From: Hydractinia symbiolongicarpus
Taxonomy: Eukaryota > Cnidaria > Hydrozoa > Anthoathecata > Hydractiniidae
DNA length: 64,000 bases
Direction: 5' to 3'
NCBI RefSeq assembly: GCF_029227915.1
Contig: NC_079886.1
Location: forward strand, 6,820,001 to 6,884,000
Every line of letters begins with the position of its first letter. Position 1 is the first letter of the stretch. A model generated the notes under the pieces. The model had not been told where the DNA came from. It saw only the letters and a program-made list of their open reading frames with translations, and did no database searches. Shown one piece after another: positions 12,372-24,873 of this stretch. A program made the position numbers and the translations under genes.

Positions 12372-12655
12372 CAACCTTACAAATATCGAGGGATATACCC
12401 TGTCTATTATTTTCAGGAGGGGCCATTAGATGGAGAGACCTATAGAGTATTTAATGCTCATTTTGAGCTACGCCGACCCAATTAGGGCCAGCGCTCTACT
12501 AGACAACTCCTGGCAACTTCCAACAGCCCCAATTTCCCCCACATGGCTTGGGTTAACCCGAGGCTAACATTCACTCGCCCGTGTTGAATCGCTGTCAAGA
12601 GGATTTGAACCCTGGGCTCCCGCACAGAGTACAAAAGCTATAACCACTAATCTAC
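12372..12655 (-). repeat. tRNA-derived SINE, copy 3 (inverted)
   Basis: Read on the minus strand it begins GTAGATTAGTGGTTATAGC and carries GGGTTCAAATCC as B box, then the shared SINE body, ending in CCCTCGATATTTGTAAGG. It has an undisturbed GATATTTG site where copy 1 took the nested transposon. Confidence 0.8.
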
Positions 12656-13287
12656 TAATAAAATGTGGGTAGGACTGTATTTTTAAAATATTAGGTATAT
12701 ATAGGACAGAATTTTTAAAATATGGGGGTCTATACTCAAAATATGAGTAGGGTTGTATTTTTTAAATGGATAGACCGTACTTATTAATGGCAGGGAGAGG
12801 AGGAAACAGAAAAATAGAAATCAATGTGGCATTCAGGTTATAAGTCATTGTGTAAAACTATGGGGGACCTAACTATATGTGGTGGGGACCTTATTTTTTA
12901 CTGCATATGTGTTGATTAAAGCCCCCCCCTAGGGGGTTGTTTACGGAACAAAATGATTAAACCTTATAAAATTGACCTACTTATTTCAAATGTGGAAACA
13001 CAATCTCTGTTAAATATTTTACTAATGATAGTATATGTGCAAGTTTATTGTACAACAACCATGCATTTTCTGTTTTTTTCCTTATTTAGACACCTAAAAA
13101 TTTTTGTTATAAAATATTTTTATCATATATTACCTACTTTTAAAAGAAATTACAATTGCATGCCCATGCAGTGTAACTGATGCAAATATGGAAAGGAATA
13201 AGCTTACGACTATAAAACGTAATATTTTTACTAAATAAACAGACTATACTAGTAGCTGCTTGGTATATTGCAAATACATCACACACA

Positions 13288-16200
13288 ATGATGAATATAC
13301 ACCGTTTCAGATTACAATTGCCATGCTTTGCATTGCTGACTGGAAAATTTCCAGAGTTAAATGTTTTGCAAGCTAGGCATGCTGGCCATTCTAAGTGGTC
13401 CAATATCAAATTTAAAAAGATGATTATTGATAATGCTCGAGCTAAAGTGTTTGGTAAAATGTCATTGGAAATCATACAAGCTGTAAAAGGTAAGATTAAA
13501 ACATTACGTGTTGTTTGTTTTGTTTCTTCAATTCGGTTGAATGCTAAAGATTATACCATCTTAAAGATATATAATGGTTTTGTAACAACTTTGCTATGTA
13601 TAATGTATTATTTTAGCTTACCAATCAAATGGCTTAAAAGGTGTAAAATATATTCACGTGCACTTCTTTAGTATGAACTATTAAAATTTTCAAAACATGT
13701 TTCAGCTTGCTCAGACAGAAATATTTCGTTAAGGAGGATATAAATTACAACCATAATAACCTTTTGTAGGTTTTCAGGTATCCAGGTTTCAAATAATTAT
13801 TTTTTATATTTAATGCAGAAAATAGAGTTTAATAAGCAATTTTTTCTCGAAATGATGTGGGGAAATCAAACACAGTTGTTACTTATGTAACTTGTGAGAC
13901 CCAAACAGGAAAGGCTGACTTCTCGTAATTTAAAATACTTTAGTTATTGACTCTTAATATTTGTTTCCTAAATGTCGATATTCGAAGATTGTGCATGAGG
14001 AATAGTTGCCATTGCTCAAGGTGCATAATGCACCAAATTGATGTTTTTTTCCATTGTAGACCTTGTATCTCCATATTTTATTACCAATCCCTTATTGAAA
14101 GTTTTGTCAAAACAAGATCATAAAAAGCTTCAGTATATTTATTTTGAAAAATTCACAGTTTGACAGTACTCAACTGCCAAATCTTGAAGCCAGTTTGGCT
14201 AACGTAAAATATGCATATATATAATTGTTTGTCTTTTCACCATCCTTTAATATTTCTAGAAAATGGTGCAGACCCTTCTCATAATTCTAAGCTAGATGGA
14301 TTAATTTTAAAGGCAAAGTCAATAAGCATGCCCAAAGATAAAATTGAAACTTCAATTAAGAATGCGTTAAGGGTAGGTTATATTTTTACGAGAGTGACTT
14401 TTTTAATATTTAATGAGAAGCCTTACTTGAGTTCTGAATTACTTGACGTTAATTTAAATAAATTTTTTTAAGAATAACTTGGGCTTAGTTTTCGAACTTT
14501 TTAAATATGTTTTTTTATACTATGCTATGTTATATGCGTGTTTTGAAAACTTCACATAATAGTTACATTTTTGGCTTTATCTTTTTAAATAGAAGGAGGC
14601 TAAGAATTTTTAATTATGAAATTTCTGTTCATTTATTAAGTAACAATTTATTTTTATTAAACGATCTTCGTTTTAAAAATGGTTTTAGTTATTTGTAGAA
14701 TTCAACTGAGAAAAGAAGTAAGCTTCTCCTGCAAGCACGTGGTCCAGGAAAATGTGGATTGTTGTTGGATGTCCTTACACCAAATGCAGCAAGGTCAAAA
14801 CACGAAATTAAAGGCATTCTTAAAAAGAATGAGTAAGTGATCAAAGTCAAACCTGGAAGGCTTTCTTGTCTTAAAATGATGTTTTTGTTATGGATCAACT
14901 TGTGAACTCCACTTTATATTGTCAACCACAAGATGTTCCACCCAATTCAATGAAATCTTGATAAAGTTTCTTGCAAATGCGTTTCAGGTTGTCTGCTAGA
15001 CCTTGAAAACCTTGAGAAAGTTAACACTGCCTTGTAGTAAGATGTTGTGTTTGCACTTATTTTAAGTAAACAACTTTCCATAGGAAATTTCTAGCACAAT
15101 TATCTATGGATATTCTTTTTTTTGACATTTCCTTATTACATATCAAGATCAGGTGCACATTTTTACCAGATTAGTATTTTTTTAGAAATCAAGTATCACT
15201 AATTCTCTTAATGATTTAAAATTACTATTTTATGTTATTAATATAGATATATGTTAATTTCCCTTTTTTCTTCACTCTACTCTGCATTTTGATTTTGTAT
15301 AAAAAAAGTAACAAGAACTTTAAATGCTCTAAAAAATAGGAGTTTAGGCTGGTGTAAAGTTGAATAAAATTATTATAGTGTTTTCTATGCACTTTTTCGT
15401 AAGATTTGTTGTTTTGCTTGATTTTTTTTTTTGCACTGAGTAACAATACTTTCCCCAGAAAGTGTAAAAGTTACTTAATTTATATATTTTAGAGTCACAT
15501 ATATTGAGGATGGATCTGTTTTGTTTATGTTTGAACATAAAGGTATCTATCGTATTAATGTTAAAAAAATTTTGACACTTAAGTTTTTATTTGTCTATTT
15601 AGATACTAGTACCGACACATTTTCTATTCTAAGTGCTGCTTCTTTCTTTTGTGAAATCAAAAGTGAAATGGTGTTTGTGGTGGGTTAAAATATATGACCG
15701 ATGTTCCGAAACAACCATCGCGTCGTTCTGTTTTACACAAGAAATGCCTGTTAGTCCTGAAATTCCTTGAGTAGAACGGTTATTATATGCGCAGGTGTAA
15801 TAAAGGAAGAAATTTTTGTATTCATGATTTTGTCTTTTTTAGGTGTGGTAGCAGTTGATGGTGATTCATTGTCGAAATCTGAAACAGAGGGAGTTATAAA
15901 AGAAATGGTATATATACTTGGATTCTTAAAAAAATCGTTTAGTTCATTTTTTAAAAAGTTTTTTTAGAGTTTAAAAAATGTTTTTAAGGCTGAGGAAATT
16001 GCAATTATGATAGAAGCAGAGAATGTGTTATTTGCTGACAATGATGGTAGAAAAGTTTTTCAGGTATTGGTTGGATTTTGTTAAATGTTTTAAAGACTTT
16101 GATCTATGGTGGAAATTATCAAATAAAAACAATTTTTTGTCGCCATGATCCTTTTAACTGATATACAGCAAAAAGGTTGTGTGTTTATGCCAACACCAAA

Positions 16201-16961
16201 ATGTTTTAAAGCACACCGGTATTTTCTAATAATAAGTCCTAAACATTCGTGGTAGGTGCCGTCGACACTTTAAAAGTGATGGGCCCAGATTTTCGTGAAT
16301 TAAAAGGATCCACCGTGATTGGGTCTGAGAAATTGTTTATCCTAAGATTTATTTTTCTTTTAAAATATAGTTTGGTAGGAATTGGTGAACTGGTAGAAAT
16401 AGGAAAGCTGTCCATTTTCTTCTCCAATTTGGTCTCCTGAAATATAAAATGGTTTTACACGGTCTTTAGTGTTTTCTCCTACATTTTGACCCCTAGTGTA
16501 CAGGAAAGCATGGTTTTACACGGTCTTTAGTGTTTTCTCCTACATTTTGACCCCTAGTGTACAGGAAAGCATAACAAACAATCAAATTTTGTTTTGAGTC
16601 GGTGGCCACATACCAATGAGTAACACGTATGGCTTGTTCATAAAGTCACGTCTGAGTAAAATATCTCCTTTCAATCCAATTTTTGAGATTCAATCTTTTT
16701 TAGTTCATATGTGAACCAATGGAAGTAATTCGTCTACAGAAGCAACTTCAAAGTGAATACAGCAACTTGATCATCCAATCAGCTGATGTACAATATCTTG
16801 CTAAAACACTGATTGGTCTGCCCGACGAACTCATGCACAAGACAGATAAATTAATAAATACAATCAATGAACACCCGGATGTTTTGAATGTGTACGACAA
16901 TGTGATTGGTTATCCAAGTAGTACAATCAAATTGACTAACCATTACGAAGAGTTCACGTGA
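13288..16961 (+). CDS. TACO1: TACO1/YebC-family mitochondrial translational activator, seven exons
   Basis: Exons are 13288-13489, 14260-14372, 14699-14832, 15493-15542, 15843-15907, 15989-16063 and 16704-16961. All have GT-AG borders and matching phases, giving 298 codons, close to the usual TACO1 length. A basic/hydrophobic leader (about residues 1-33) suits mitochondrial import. It is followed by HAGHSKWSNIKFKK, the hallmark of YebC/TACO1, then ISMPKDKIETSIKNAL, LLQARGPGKCGLLLDVLT (the YebC GPGG region), VTYIEDGSVLFMFEHKG, and the C-terminal QSADVQYLAKTLIGL. Known for the family: the protein binds the mitochondrial ribosome or mRNA and supports synthesis of cytochrome c oxidase subunit I. 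The upstream of two adjacent Met codons is taken as start. The last intron holds a perfect 61-bp tandem duplication. Confidence 0.93.
16449..16570 (+). repeat. Perfect 61-bp tandem duplication in TACO1 intron 6
   Basis: The segment 16449-16509 is repeated directly at 16510-16570 without a visible mismatch, indicating a recent duplication. It is away from the splice sites. Confidence 0.9.
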
Positions 16962-18714
16962 TGTATATGGTTGTGATGAAATTGTTAGTCATTTTTATAA
17001 GCCAATACGATGGACTAACTCTCTTTATATCGAATATTTCCATATCTCAAAAACAAAATATTTGGGTTGCCGGATTTTCTCTGAATCCTATCTCGAACAA
17101 TGGTTCCCTGCGACTTCGAGACAGGGAGAGAGAATTCATTGCAATTGTAAATTTTGTAAAAAATAGATTCGTTAGTTTTTTTTGTCATACCTACTTAATT
17201 CCTGTAAGACGCCTGATACGCGTTGTTACCAAATACGCGCTTGTTTATAGGGGGCGACTTAAAGATGGATTTTTAGAAAACAACGTATTATTTTGGTTTC
17301 TATAAAAGTGGAATTAAGACAGCAAAAATATCTGAGTCCCCCTTGTTTTAAAATGTAAATTTAATACAACGACAAACAGGATGGAAAAGAAGTTTTTTTT
17401 CGATTGGCGCCATAGCATAACTGAGAAGCAAACGCGTGAATATAAAATGGAGATAAAGTGCTGTTGCCTCTTTGACTTGCTATAACTTTTGTTCGGCATG
17501 AAATTGAGTGCTAAAATTTTGTTGCTTTTCTCAAAAAACTTTTTACTCCCAGAGGGGTAATTTTTTGGAAATTTTGAAACTGCTGACATGGATGTACGGC
17601 TGCTATAAGATGTAATGCTGTAAGATTATTTATGTATGTCCGTTACCAGGTGGTTACTAAGGTGTTGCTAAGGACATATATGGGTTCTAGGGATAAAACA
17701 TAGATTATAGATTTAAAGAAAATACCGATCCAGCGAAATGATGTCATTTATGATACCAATGACGTAATTTTTTTCTATCTATAAATAGCATATTCTCAAC
17801 ATAAACCAAGTTTAATTACATGAATATCAATACTTCTGAAAAAAAACAAAAATGAAGTCATTTTTAATCGCGTAATAACGTCATTAAAATTTATTTTTCT
17901 TTGTTTATTCAGTGAATATTTCTACCAAGAAGGCCGTTGCAGTAATGCTTGAGAATTTCAAAATAAGGAAAATGACTGTTTTAGGCATGTATGACGTCAT
18001 TTCTGATTCCAATGACGTCACAATAATATTTACATGAAATCAGTTTCTATTTAGACTTTTTATGAGTACACCATGTTTTATCACCTAAACAAAATTAGTT
18101 CCAGATTTATGGCCCGCGGGCGCTGCTAGACCAAAAAAAGGCCAATAAAAGTCAATAAAAACAAAAGCAGAAAATAAAATAACAGCTTTCCACGGGAACA
18201 TGGAGGTATTAGGAAGCTATTCCTACTTCCATGACAGGGGTAAAGGAAAATCCTTTATAAATACTTAGCATTAGGTATTCTAATGGAGGCGCCGTAAATC
18301 ATTTTTATCCCCTACCTTTGAGATTAAAACCCTAAAACTACATTCAAGATTTATCCCAAAGATTCTGGGGAAAAAATTGGACCGTTTTAAAAGTCTTAAG
18401 GACTAAGGCTGTCAGAAAAAAGGAAACATCTAGGTCTTGTCCTTAACCACAAATCGCAGCTTAAGTTTTAAGAAACTGATTATTAGTTCACTGGGAAAGG
18501 GTTTTGCTCTTAACCGGGCCGTCGTTTAAGGAACACTTTCAGGGAATTTATTTCCTTGACTACCCGTCGAGTAAAAGTGGAACCGAATCGAATTTTTCAT
18601 TTAGCTACTTAAAAAACTGTTTTTCTACCCTGCGAAATTTTCTTTTACAGAAAAAATTACAAATTTTTTTCATATTTCTTAAAATTACTAAAATATATCC
18701 ACTGAAATTAGGAT
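16962..18714. other. Intergenic between TACO1 and the K2P cluster; repeated TGACGT motifs
   Basis: No gene seen. Two related stretches at 17740-17769 and 17990-18021 share the layout GA(T/C)GTCATTT, spacer, CCAATGACGT, so TGACGTCA-like (CRE/ATF) sites recur about 250 bp apart. An isolated minus-strand frame at 17314-17589 has no recognisable content. Confidence 0.4.
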
Positions 18715-21145
18715 TCACGTTTCCCCATCTGTGTCACTGACCAAATAACCTCGTCTTTCGATAGCTGTCGTGTCTTTATATTTAAACACCTCCGTGATGC
18801 TGATCACATTCTCCAATCTGGTCTGTAAATTAGACTGGCTGGTTCTCTTCACGGCAGAGAAACCACTGCGTCTATAGCGCACGTTTGCGTTTGAACTAGC
18901 ATCATTAGGCCGACTTGGAGTTAATCGTACGGCGCCGAAACCAAAACAAATTGTCAAGATATTTCTTACTTGTCTGTTTCTCACCAAAAAATCCCCAAAA
19001 GCATTGATCACACTGGAAATTATACCAAGACCGAAGGATATCAGCAGAAATGTTATAACTAAACTGACCAGGGAATCTTCATTGTTTTGATTTCTTGTAT
19101 GCAGACGGACCACATAATCTCCAAAACCTATCGTCGAAATCGAGATGAACCAAGCGTATATACCTGTATTGAAAATAAGTCGCGATTAGGCGAGGTATCC
19201 TTACATATTTGAAATAGAACAACAAGTGGATATTAATTGTGTCGGAAAATAGTAAAAGCTTATTGGCTTTTTGTATACTTTATGGTGTTAATAACAGGCA
19301 TAAAGAGAAAGTATTTTTTGCATGAGCATTTCACTGGGAATATGACTGGCACAAGAATGGCAACCACTTGATAAACAACTTTTTATCTTCATAACAAATA
19401 TTATTTTCAATACAGGATTTTCTTGAAACTGATAAACTGAAATTTTAATCCAACTAATATTAATTGTACAAAAAGAGTCAGGCTAAAGCATTTTGGGTTT
19501 AAATCATTATTGTCGAAATTGGCAGCGGAATGGTATATAAGCAAAGAGGTTTTAGCTACTAAGCAACTCAATTTCGAAAATATTTTAAAAATTGAGTTGC
19601 TTTTAAAAAATGCTTTAAAAAAATTCAGGACCTCCGAACTCTTACAGATACGCCTCGAGGTTTATCCCCAAAAAACTCTGACGGCGGAGAATACGTTAGA
19701 TAGGGACGAGCAAGCGTATAGTGATACAGTTAATAATGAAATACATGCGCTACCTTCAAGCATAGTCCAGTTGTGATATTTCCTTTCCATGGCCGCACAA
19801 CTCAACAACAACGACCACACCATTACGAAAGTTATTATTAAAGTTTTTCCTTCCAAATGTTGGACGCTAGAACGTTTCATTATCTTGCGTTCCACAAACT
19901 TGATCACAAAATGTATGAAGCAATTGATCAGTTCGCCCTGGATTTTCAAAGTTACCACCATAATTGGGATTCCCATGAATCCTGCAATAATAGTTAACCA
20001 CATCCCAGTTGCAGTGCGTGGAGTAACATCGCCATAACCTGTAAAAAGAACAGATGAAATTTACCAAATGAGGTTCCGGATTTATTTCTCTACACGGTAT
20101 GAAGGTTAGCACGCATTCGAAAAGCACTCACTGTCAACCTCATCTCCATGAGTTTTTCCGTCGCGATAAAAAAGAAAAGAAATTATTGTCCGAGACAAGG
20201 TTGCATTACAAGCCATTGACGTAATATTTAAGTCTAAGTATTATTAAATTTTCGTGAAAATTTTTGAAAAGGCTTAAGCGCGAACTTGTTTTCCTCAAAA
20301 TATATTACAATATGCTATTCACAAAAATTAATTCTCGTAAATTTTGATTTATTCTGAAATTTCTTGTATGACAATGAATAAAAAATCCCTTACATCACTT
20401 TCATCCTTATTGTTGTAATTATTGTTAACGAACTCTTTTCAATTCAAAATGTCGTTTTTTGTTTTTGATTTTATTTTAACTGTACCTGCTATTTCAAATA
20501 CTCCTTAAAAATGTAATAATTACATTCTCGTCCCAAGGGTTTGTTGCCTGATGTCAAAGCAGCGCTTACTTAACGGCTATGTTTTCTTCGCTGCCAGCCT
20601 CAATGTGAAAAAACAAGAACTCCTGGGGACGAGGTTGATAATAATTAGCAAATCTATGTCTAGCGCGAAAATTAATTTTCGCGAAAACCATATTGAAATG
20701 ATTATTCACAAAATTCTTCTATGGCGAAAATTTAAAGATGACCATGTTGTTAAAAATGCTGAAAGCAAGGAGGTTTACTGAAAGTGATCTTTTTCTTACC
20801 GATGGTTGTAACAATAGTAAACGTCAGATATAAGCACTTCATAAAACTCCACGGTGTCTTCTGAAGCCTCGCGTTCTTCACTTCTGATGACAAATCTTCC
20901 AAATCTTGCATCAAAAACATATACTCACTCAAACTAACATTTAAACTGTATTTTTTGCTCAAGTTTTTCCAGCTTCTTGAAATGATTTTATTTCTATCCT
21001 CCACTTTTTCTTCTTCGTTTTTATATTCGTTCGCGGGATGCGGAGATTCAAAAAATTGGAAGAGCAACGAGAAAAAGAAAATTAAAACGATCACGATAGC
21101 CAGTCTTTGTAGAAATACTATTAATAATTTTTTAATAGATTTCAT
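18715..21145 (-). CDS. Two-pore-domain (K2P) potassium channel, copy 1
   Basis: Exons on the minus strand are 21145-20800, 20038-19754 and 19163-18715, all phase 1, giving 359 aa. The layout is TM1 (about 8-29), a long extracellular cap region with ESPHP, pore 1 with filter TIGYGD at 114-119, TM2 (GMWLTIIAGFMGIPIMVV), a basic linker, TM3 (LIITFVMVWSLLLSC), pore 2 with filter TIGFGD at 221-226, TM4 (ITFLLISFGLGIISSVINAFG) and a basic cytoplasmic tail. Two P-loops with GYG and GFG filters and four membrane helices define K2P leak channels, which dimerise in the plasma membrane and set the resting potential. Intron 1 splits the first GYG glycine codon, an intron position common in K2P genes. A paralogue lies next to it. 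Subfamily (TWIK, TREK, TASK) cannot be set by eye. Confidence 0.9.
20522..20637. repeat. MITE with CTCGTCCCAAGG ends, in K2P copy 1 intron 1
   Basis: The left end CTCGTCCCAAGGG is matched by the right end CTCCTGGGGACGAGGTTG in inverted orientation. It belongs to the CAACCTCG…CCCAGG family seen elsewhere in the window. Confidence 0.55.
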
Positions 21146-22136
21146 AGTTTAGCGTTCGCTGTATATATAAGTTTATTTTTCGTTTTCACTATAAGTCTCT
21201 TCACGCAATTATGTCTCATTAAAACACCATTTTTGTAACCATTAACTTTAAATTATAGTTCCTATTAGTTGTTATTAGATTTTGCTCAATTGTTATTTTA
21301 AACTTTATCCATGTGAGGATTGATATTATTGAAGTATTTTGATAATTCAAAGTTTAAACACTATTTATGTCGTACGCAATATATATGGAAAGAGGAAATG
21401 ACGTAATGTGTATGAAGCGCCAAAGTGTTAATTATAGCTTTTGAATTTTTGACTGGGCGCAGTAAGAAAAGGAGCGGGGGAAGTACGGGGAAGGAAGAAA
21501 AAAAAAAGAGAGGGGCTTGTTTAAAGTACAATATAAAAGAAAGAAGTTATAAACACGTTTTGACATACATAGTGTAAAAGATGTTCAAACATCTCTTTTT
21601 CAGTTAAAATAGACTACTTAGCATTCGAGGGCACAGTTGAGGTACTTTTAAAGAAACCTTTGAATATCGGAAACCTACAGGTTTTACCAAAAGTGTTATT
21701 GAAACAGTCTTAAATTTAAAATGCCAAAGAATATCTTACAGTGGACAAAAAAGAAATAATGAGTTTTTACTCAAGCTTTCTATTCTCCGATCCGGGTTAA
21801 CATGCTTAAAATTTTCTGATCATTTTCAACAACAATGACTAACATATTTAAATTCAGCATTAAAATTTATGGAAACATGCAAACCAGACAATCCCATTCC
21901 CAGGGCTTCCTTTTCACTTCGCTAACATATCAGGAAGGAGCCGAGATTGCAAAATACAGTAGATAACAAAACGTCATAATATCACTTATTTATTAATCTA
22001 CCTTACAACTAAAACGACGACAATCACAATTACGACAACGACAACAACAAACAGCAATAACAACAACAACGGCAACGACAACATTTACAACAACGGCAAC
22101 GACAATAGCAACAACAACAATAAAATGTCAATATTT
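21146..22136. other. K2P spacer with an (AAC)n-rich microsatellite
   Basis: No gene seen. An impure run of CAA/CGA/CAACGG triplets at about 22010-22122 lies just past the stop of K2P copy 2. A single CATTCCCAGGGC MITE end occurs near 21895. The 1-kb spacer should hold the promoter of copy 1, but no clear TATA box stands out. Confidence 0.5.
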
Positions 22137-23593
22137 TCACGTCGTTTCGATATCATCCGAAGCTCCTTCATTAATATTTCCAGTAGATCTTTCCTCTCTT
22201 CTCTTTTCAATTCTCTTAGCGCTATTTAAATGTCTTCGTTGCTGTGTTTGTCTCTTCCTGCCAACACCGAAACACATTTCAATGGATTTGCGTACATATT
22301 TATTTGTTTCCAAGAATTCCCCAACCGCATTTATAACGCTTGCCACAACGCCTAACCCAAAGATCAAGAATAAAAATAAAACAGTTGAATAAAATAAGGG
22401 TTTCTCTGTATAATCTTTCCCCTGTATGTACGATTTTGCAACAACGAAATCACCAAATCCAATTGTCGACATTGTGATAAACCAAGCATATATACCTAAA
22501 TTTTATACATAAACTGCGTAGTTGCCGGTTGATTTTTCAGCCTTATATGCTAGTTTGTCTGCAAAAATTAAAGATAAAAAAATAAATTAAACTTCCCTCT
22601 TATTTGAGTACCAGCTCGTTTTTAGAACGTTTTGCCTTTTTGATAAACTATTAAAAAGGCAAATTGTCACATGACAGGTTTAGGCAAGGTATCCTGGGAA
22701 CAAGGCTTGCTTACTTGTTGGGTAGATTTTATAAATCTTTAAAAAATTACGTCATACCTTCCAACAATGACCAATCATTTTGCTTCATTTCATGTGTTGC
22801 ACCAATCAGAAGTAACGTTACCATCATGAGGAGTGTTATGATCAACATTTTGATTTCAAGATGTTTCACATTCGATCGCTTCAATAAAGTTTTTTCAAGC
22901 AATTTTAACACTTTTAAAATGACGTCATTTATAAATTCTCCGAGACTTTTTAACGTGAGAAGCATGATGGGAACGCCGAGAAATCCAGCTGAAATGGCCA
23001 GCCACATGCCTGCAGTTGTTTTAGGTGTGATGTCGCCATAGCCTGAAAAATTTATCATGTTTAAACTGTCTCAAAAATCTTTTAAAAAAAACATAACACG
23101 TCTTCTTGTTGACTGTTTACAGTGTATTCCAGTATATTAAGTAGTGAATAAACCTTGATCAATACCCCATCCTCTACCCCTTTGTCCCCTAAATATTTAC
23201 CGCTAATCGCTACAAATTCACTAAACTTGAACGTTGTTTAAAATAATTACCTATAGTTGTTATTATCGTAACTGTAAAATAAAAAGACTTTAAAAATGAC
23301 CAACCAGCTCCGAAACTTTCCAAGCGATTTAATTTCTCCTTTAAATTATTTAACTCGCCGAAGAGGTGTTTATAGTCCGCCAGTGATAATGTTAAGTTCC
23401 GTTGTTTACAAAATTTTTCCCATGATGCTTTAATGACGTCATTCTTTGCAGTTTCCAGCTCGATTTTGCTTTTGTAGACATCATTGGGATGCGGAGATTC
23501 AGCAAATTGAAACAGCAAAGCGAATGTCATTGAAAATGCAAATGTGATTGTAAAACGAAGGCAGAAAAGTTTTGAAGATTTCCATACCCTCAT
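22137..23593 (-). CDS. Two-pore-domain (K2P) potassium channel, copy 2
   Basis: Exons are 23593-23251, 23042-22758 and 22495-22137, with the same three-exon, phase-1 structure and an identical exon-2 length (285 nt) as the neighbouring copy. It encodes 328 aa: TM1 (about 11-30), ESPHP cap start, pore 1 filter TIGYGD at 113-118, TM2 (GMWLAISAGFLGVPIMLLTL), TM3 (LIITLLMMVTLLLIGAT), pore 2 filter TIGFGD at 220-225, TM4 (FLFLIFGLGVVASVINAVGEFL) and a short basic tail. This is a potassium leak channel subunit. Head-to-tail orientation, shared introns and alignable sequence show a tandem duplication, but divergence in the cap region and tail makes it old. The two could form homo- or heterodimers (inference). 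Confidence 0.9.
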
Positions 23594-24873
23594 GGTGTTG
23601 TTTTATGCGGTGTAAAATCTAGTAACAGCATCTGCAAAGAGATCTTTTCTTGTGAGTTTTTGTAATTTCTTTGACACCCTTTGAAAAACGATGTAGCTAT
23701 TTTGATTATTAATTATGTTTTTTCTCTGTGGAGTACACAGTATTAATGCATTCAGCTTGTAAGCATTATAGCTGCCTTAATTTTACTCTCGTTCCCAGAG
23801 CTTCTTTTTTTGCTTTCTTTCGCAAGTTTGACTTAGCTTCATATCACCAAGCGAAAAAGAATGGGAATTAGGTTGGTCACAACTCACAGATGGCATGTTC
23901 TTATGAAATTTTCTAAACACCATGGAAACAAAAAGTTTAACAGGGCGGCTATCATTATCCATATTAACGTTAAAGGAAATTATCCTGTGAATGGTTTTCA
24001 CGATTTTTAAAACAAATGTTTTCATATTGTTTATGATGTGCATAATTTTTTATCAGAACAATTTTACAATTTGGTCTAAAAGATTAAAGTGTACAAAAAG
24101 GTTACAAAAAAAAACTCCAACAAAATAAGAACAACGTATGTCAATCTCGTTCCCAGGGTCATTAAACTTCATTTTAATATTATTTGAATGATTTCCACAT
24201 CAAAATCAAGAGGGGTTGTGTTATAAATTGGATTGAGATTTTATTTAGAAGTTTTCGGCTATCTATAAGGACCAAGCGGTACTTGAATCATCCTGCACAT
24301 TCATAACTTCGAAAACCTAGTTACACACTTTATTTTTTTTGATTTTTAGCTATACCGTAATTTTATAGTATGCCGAAAGTGAAAATAGCTAACTAGCTTT
24401 AAAGACACAGAGTTCTCCAATGATTTAGTGGTTCAATGAATGTGGCAAGGTGGATAAATGTGTTGAGCTTATGTAACTAATGGGTAAGCATTTAAGGTGT
24501 TTTTTTTATAGATGCGGGCTGGCTCATCTCACCGCCTAGCTCTAAAATACCTACATTCTTTAGCTCGGAAAATATAGCTAATACAAACCTTTTATATATG
24601 CTAATTCTATTACACATAGCACCACATAACAACTTGCAAGTCAAAAATCCTGTATATATTCGAGTTATTGCATCTTAGATTTTCATGAAATAGGACTGGG
24701 CACTAAGGATAATTACTCATGACTGTATGATGATTACGGTTTAACCCATATTATCATGACCCCTTAGTTTTTGCTTATTTCTTCCATATTTTATGTGAAT
24801 CCCAGCCTCCTAATACACTGGTTAGGAAGATCATGAATAATCTATTCAATTATGTGATTATTACGTATACTAG
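23594..24873. other. Intergenic; one MITE
   Basis: Contains a CTCGTTCCCAG…GGGAATTAGGTTGG fold-back element at about 23785-23876 and a lone CTCGTTCCCAGGG end near 24145. No gene evidence. Confidence 0.45.

Noticed and set aside
19510-20037. Plus-strand frames across K2P copy 1 exon 2
   Set aside because: They are shadows of the minus-strand exon, which has the pore filter and correct splice sites.
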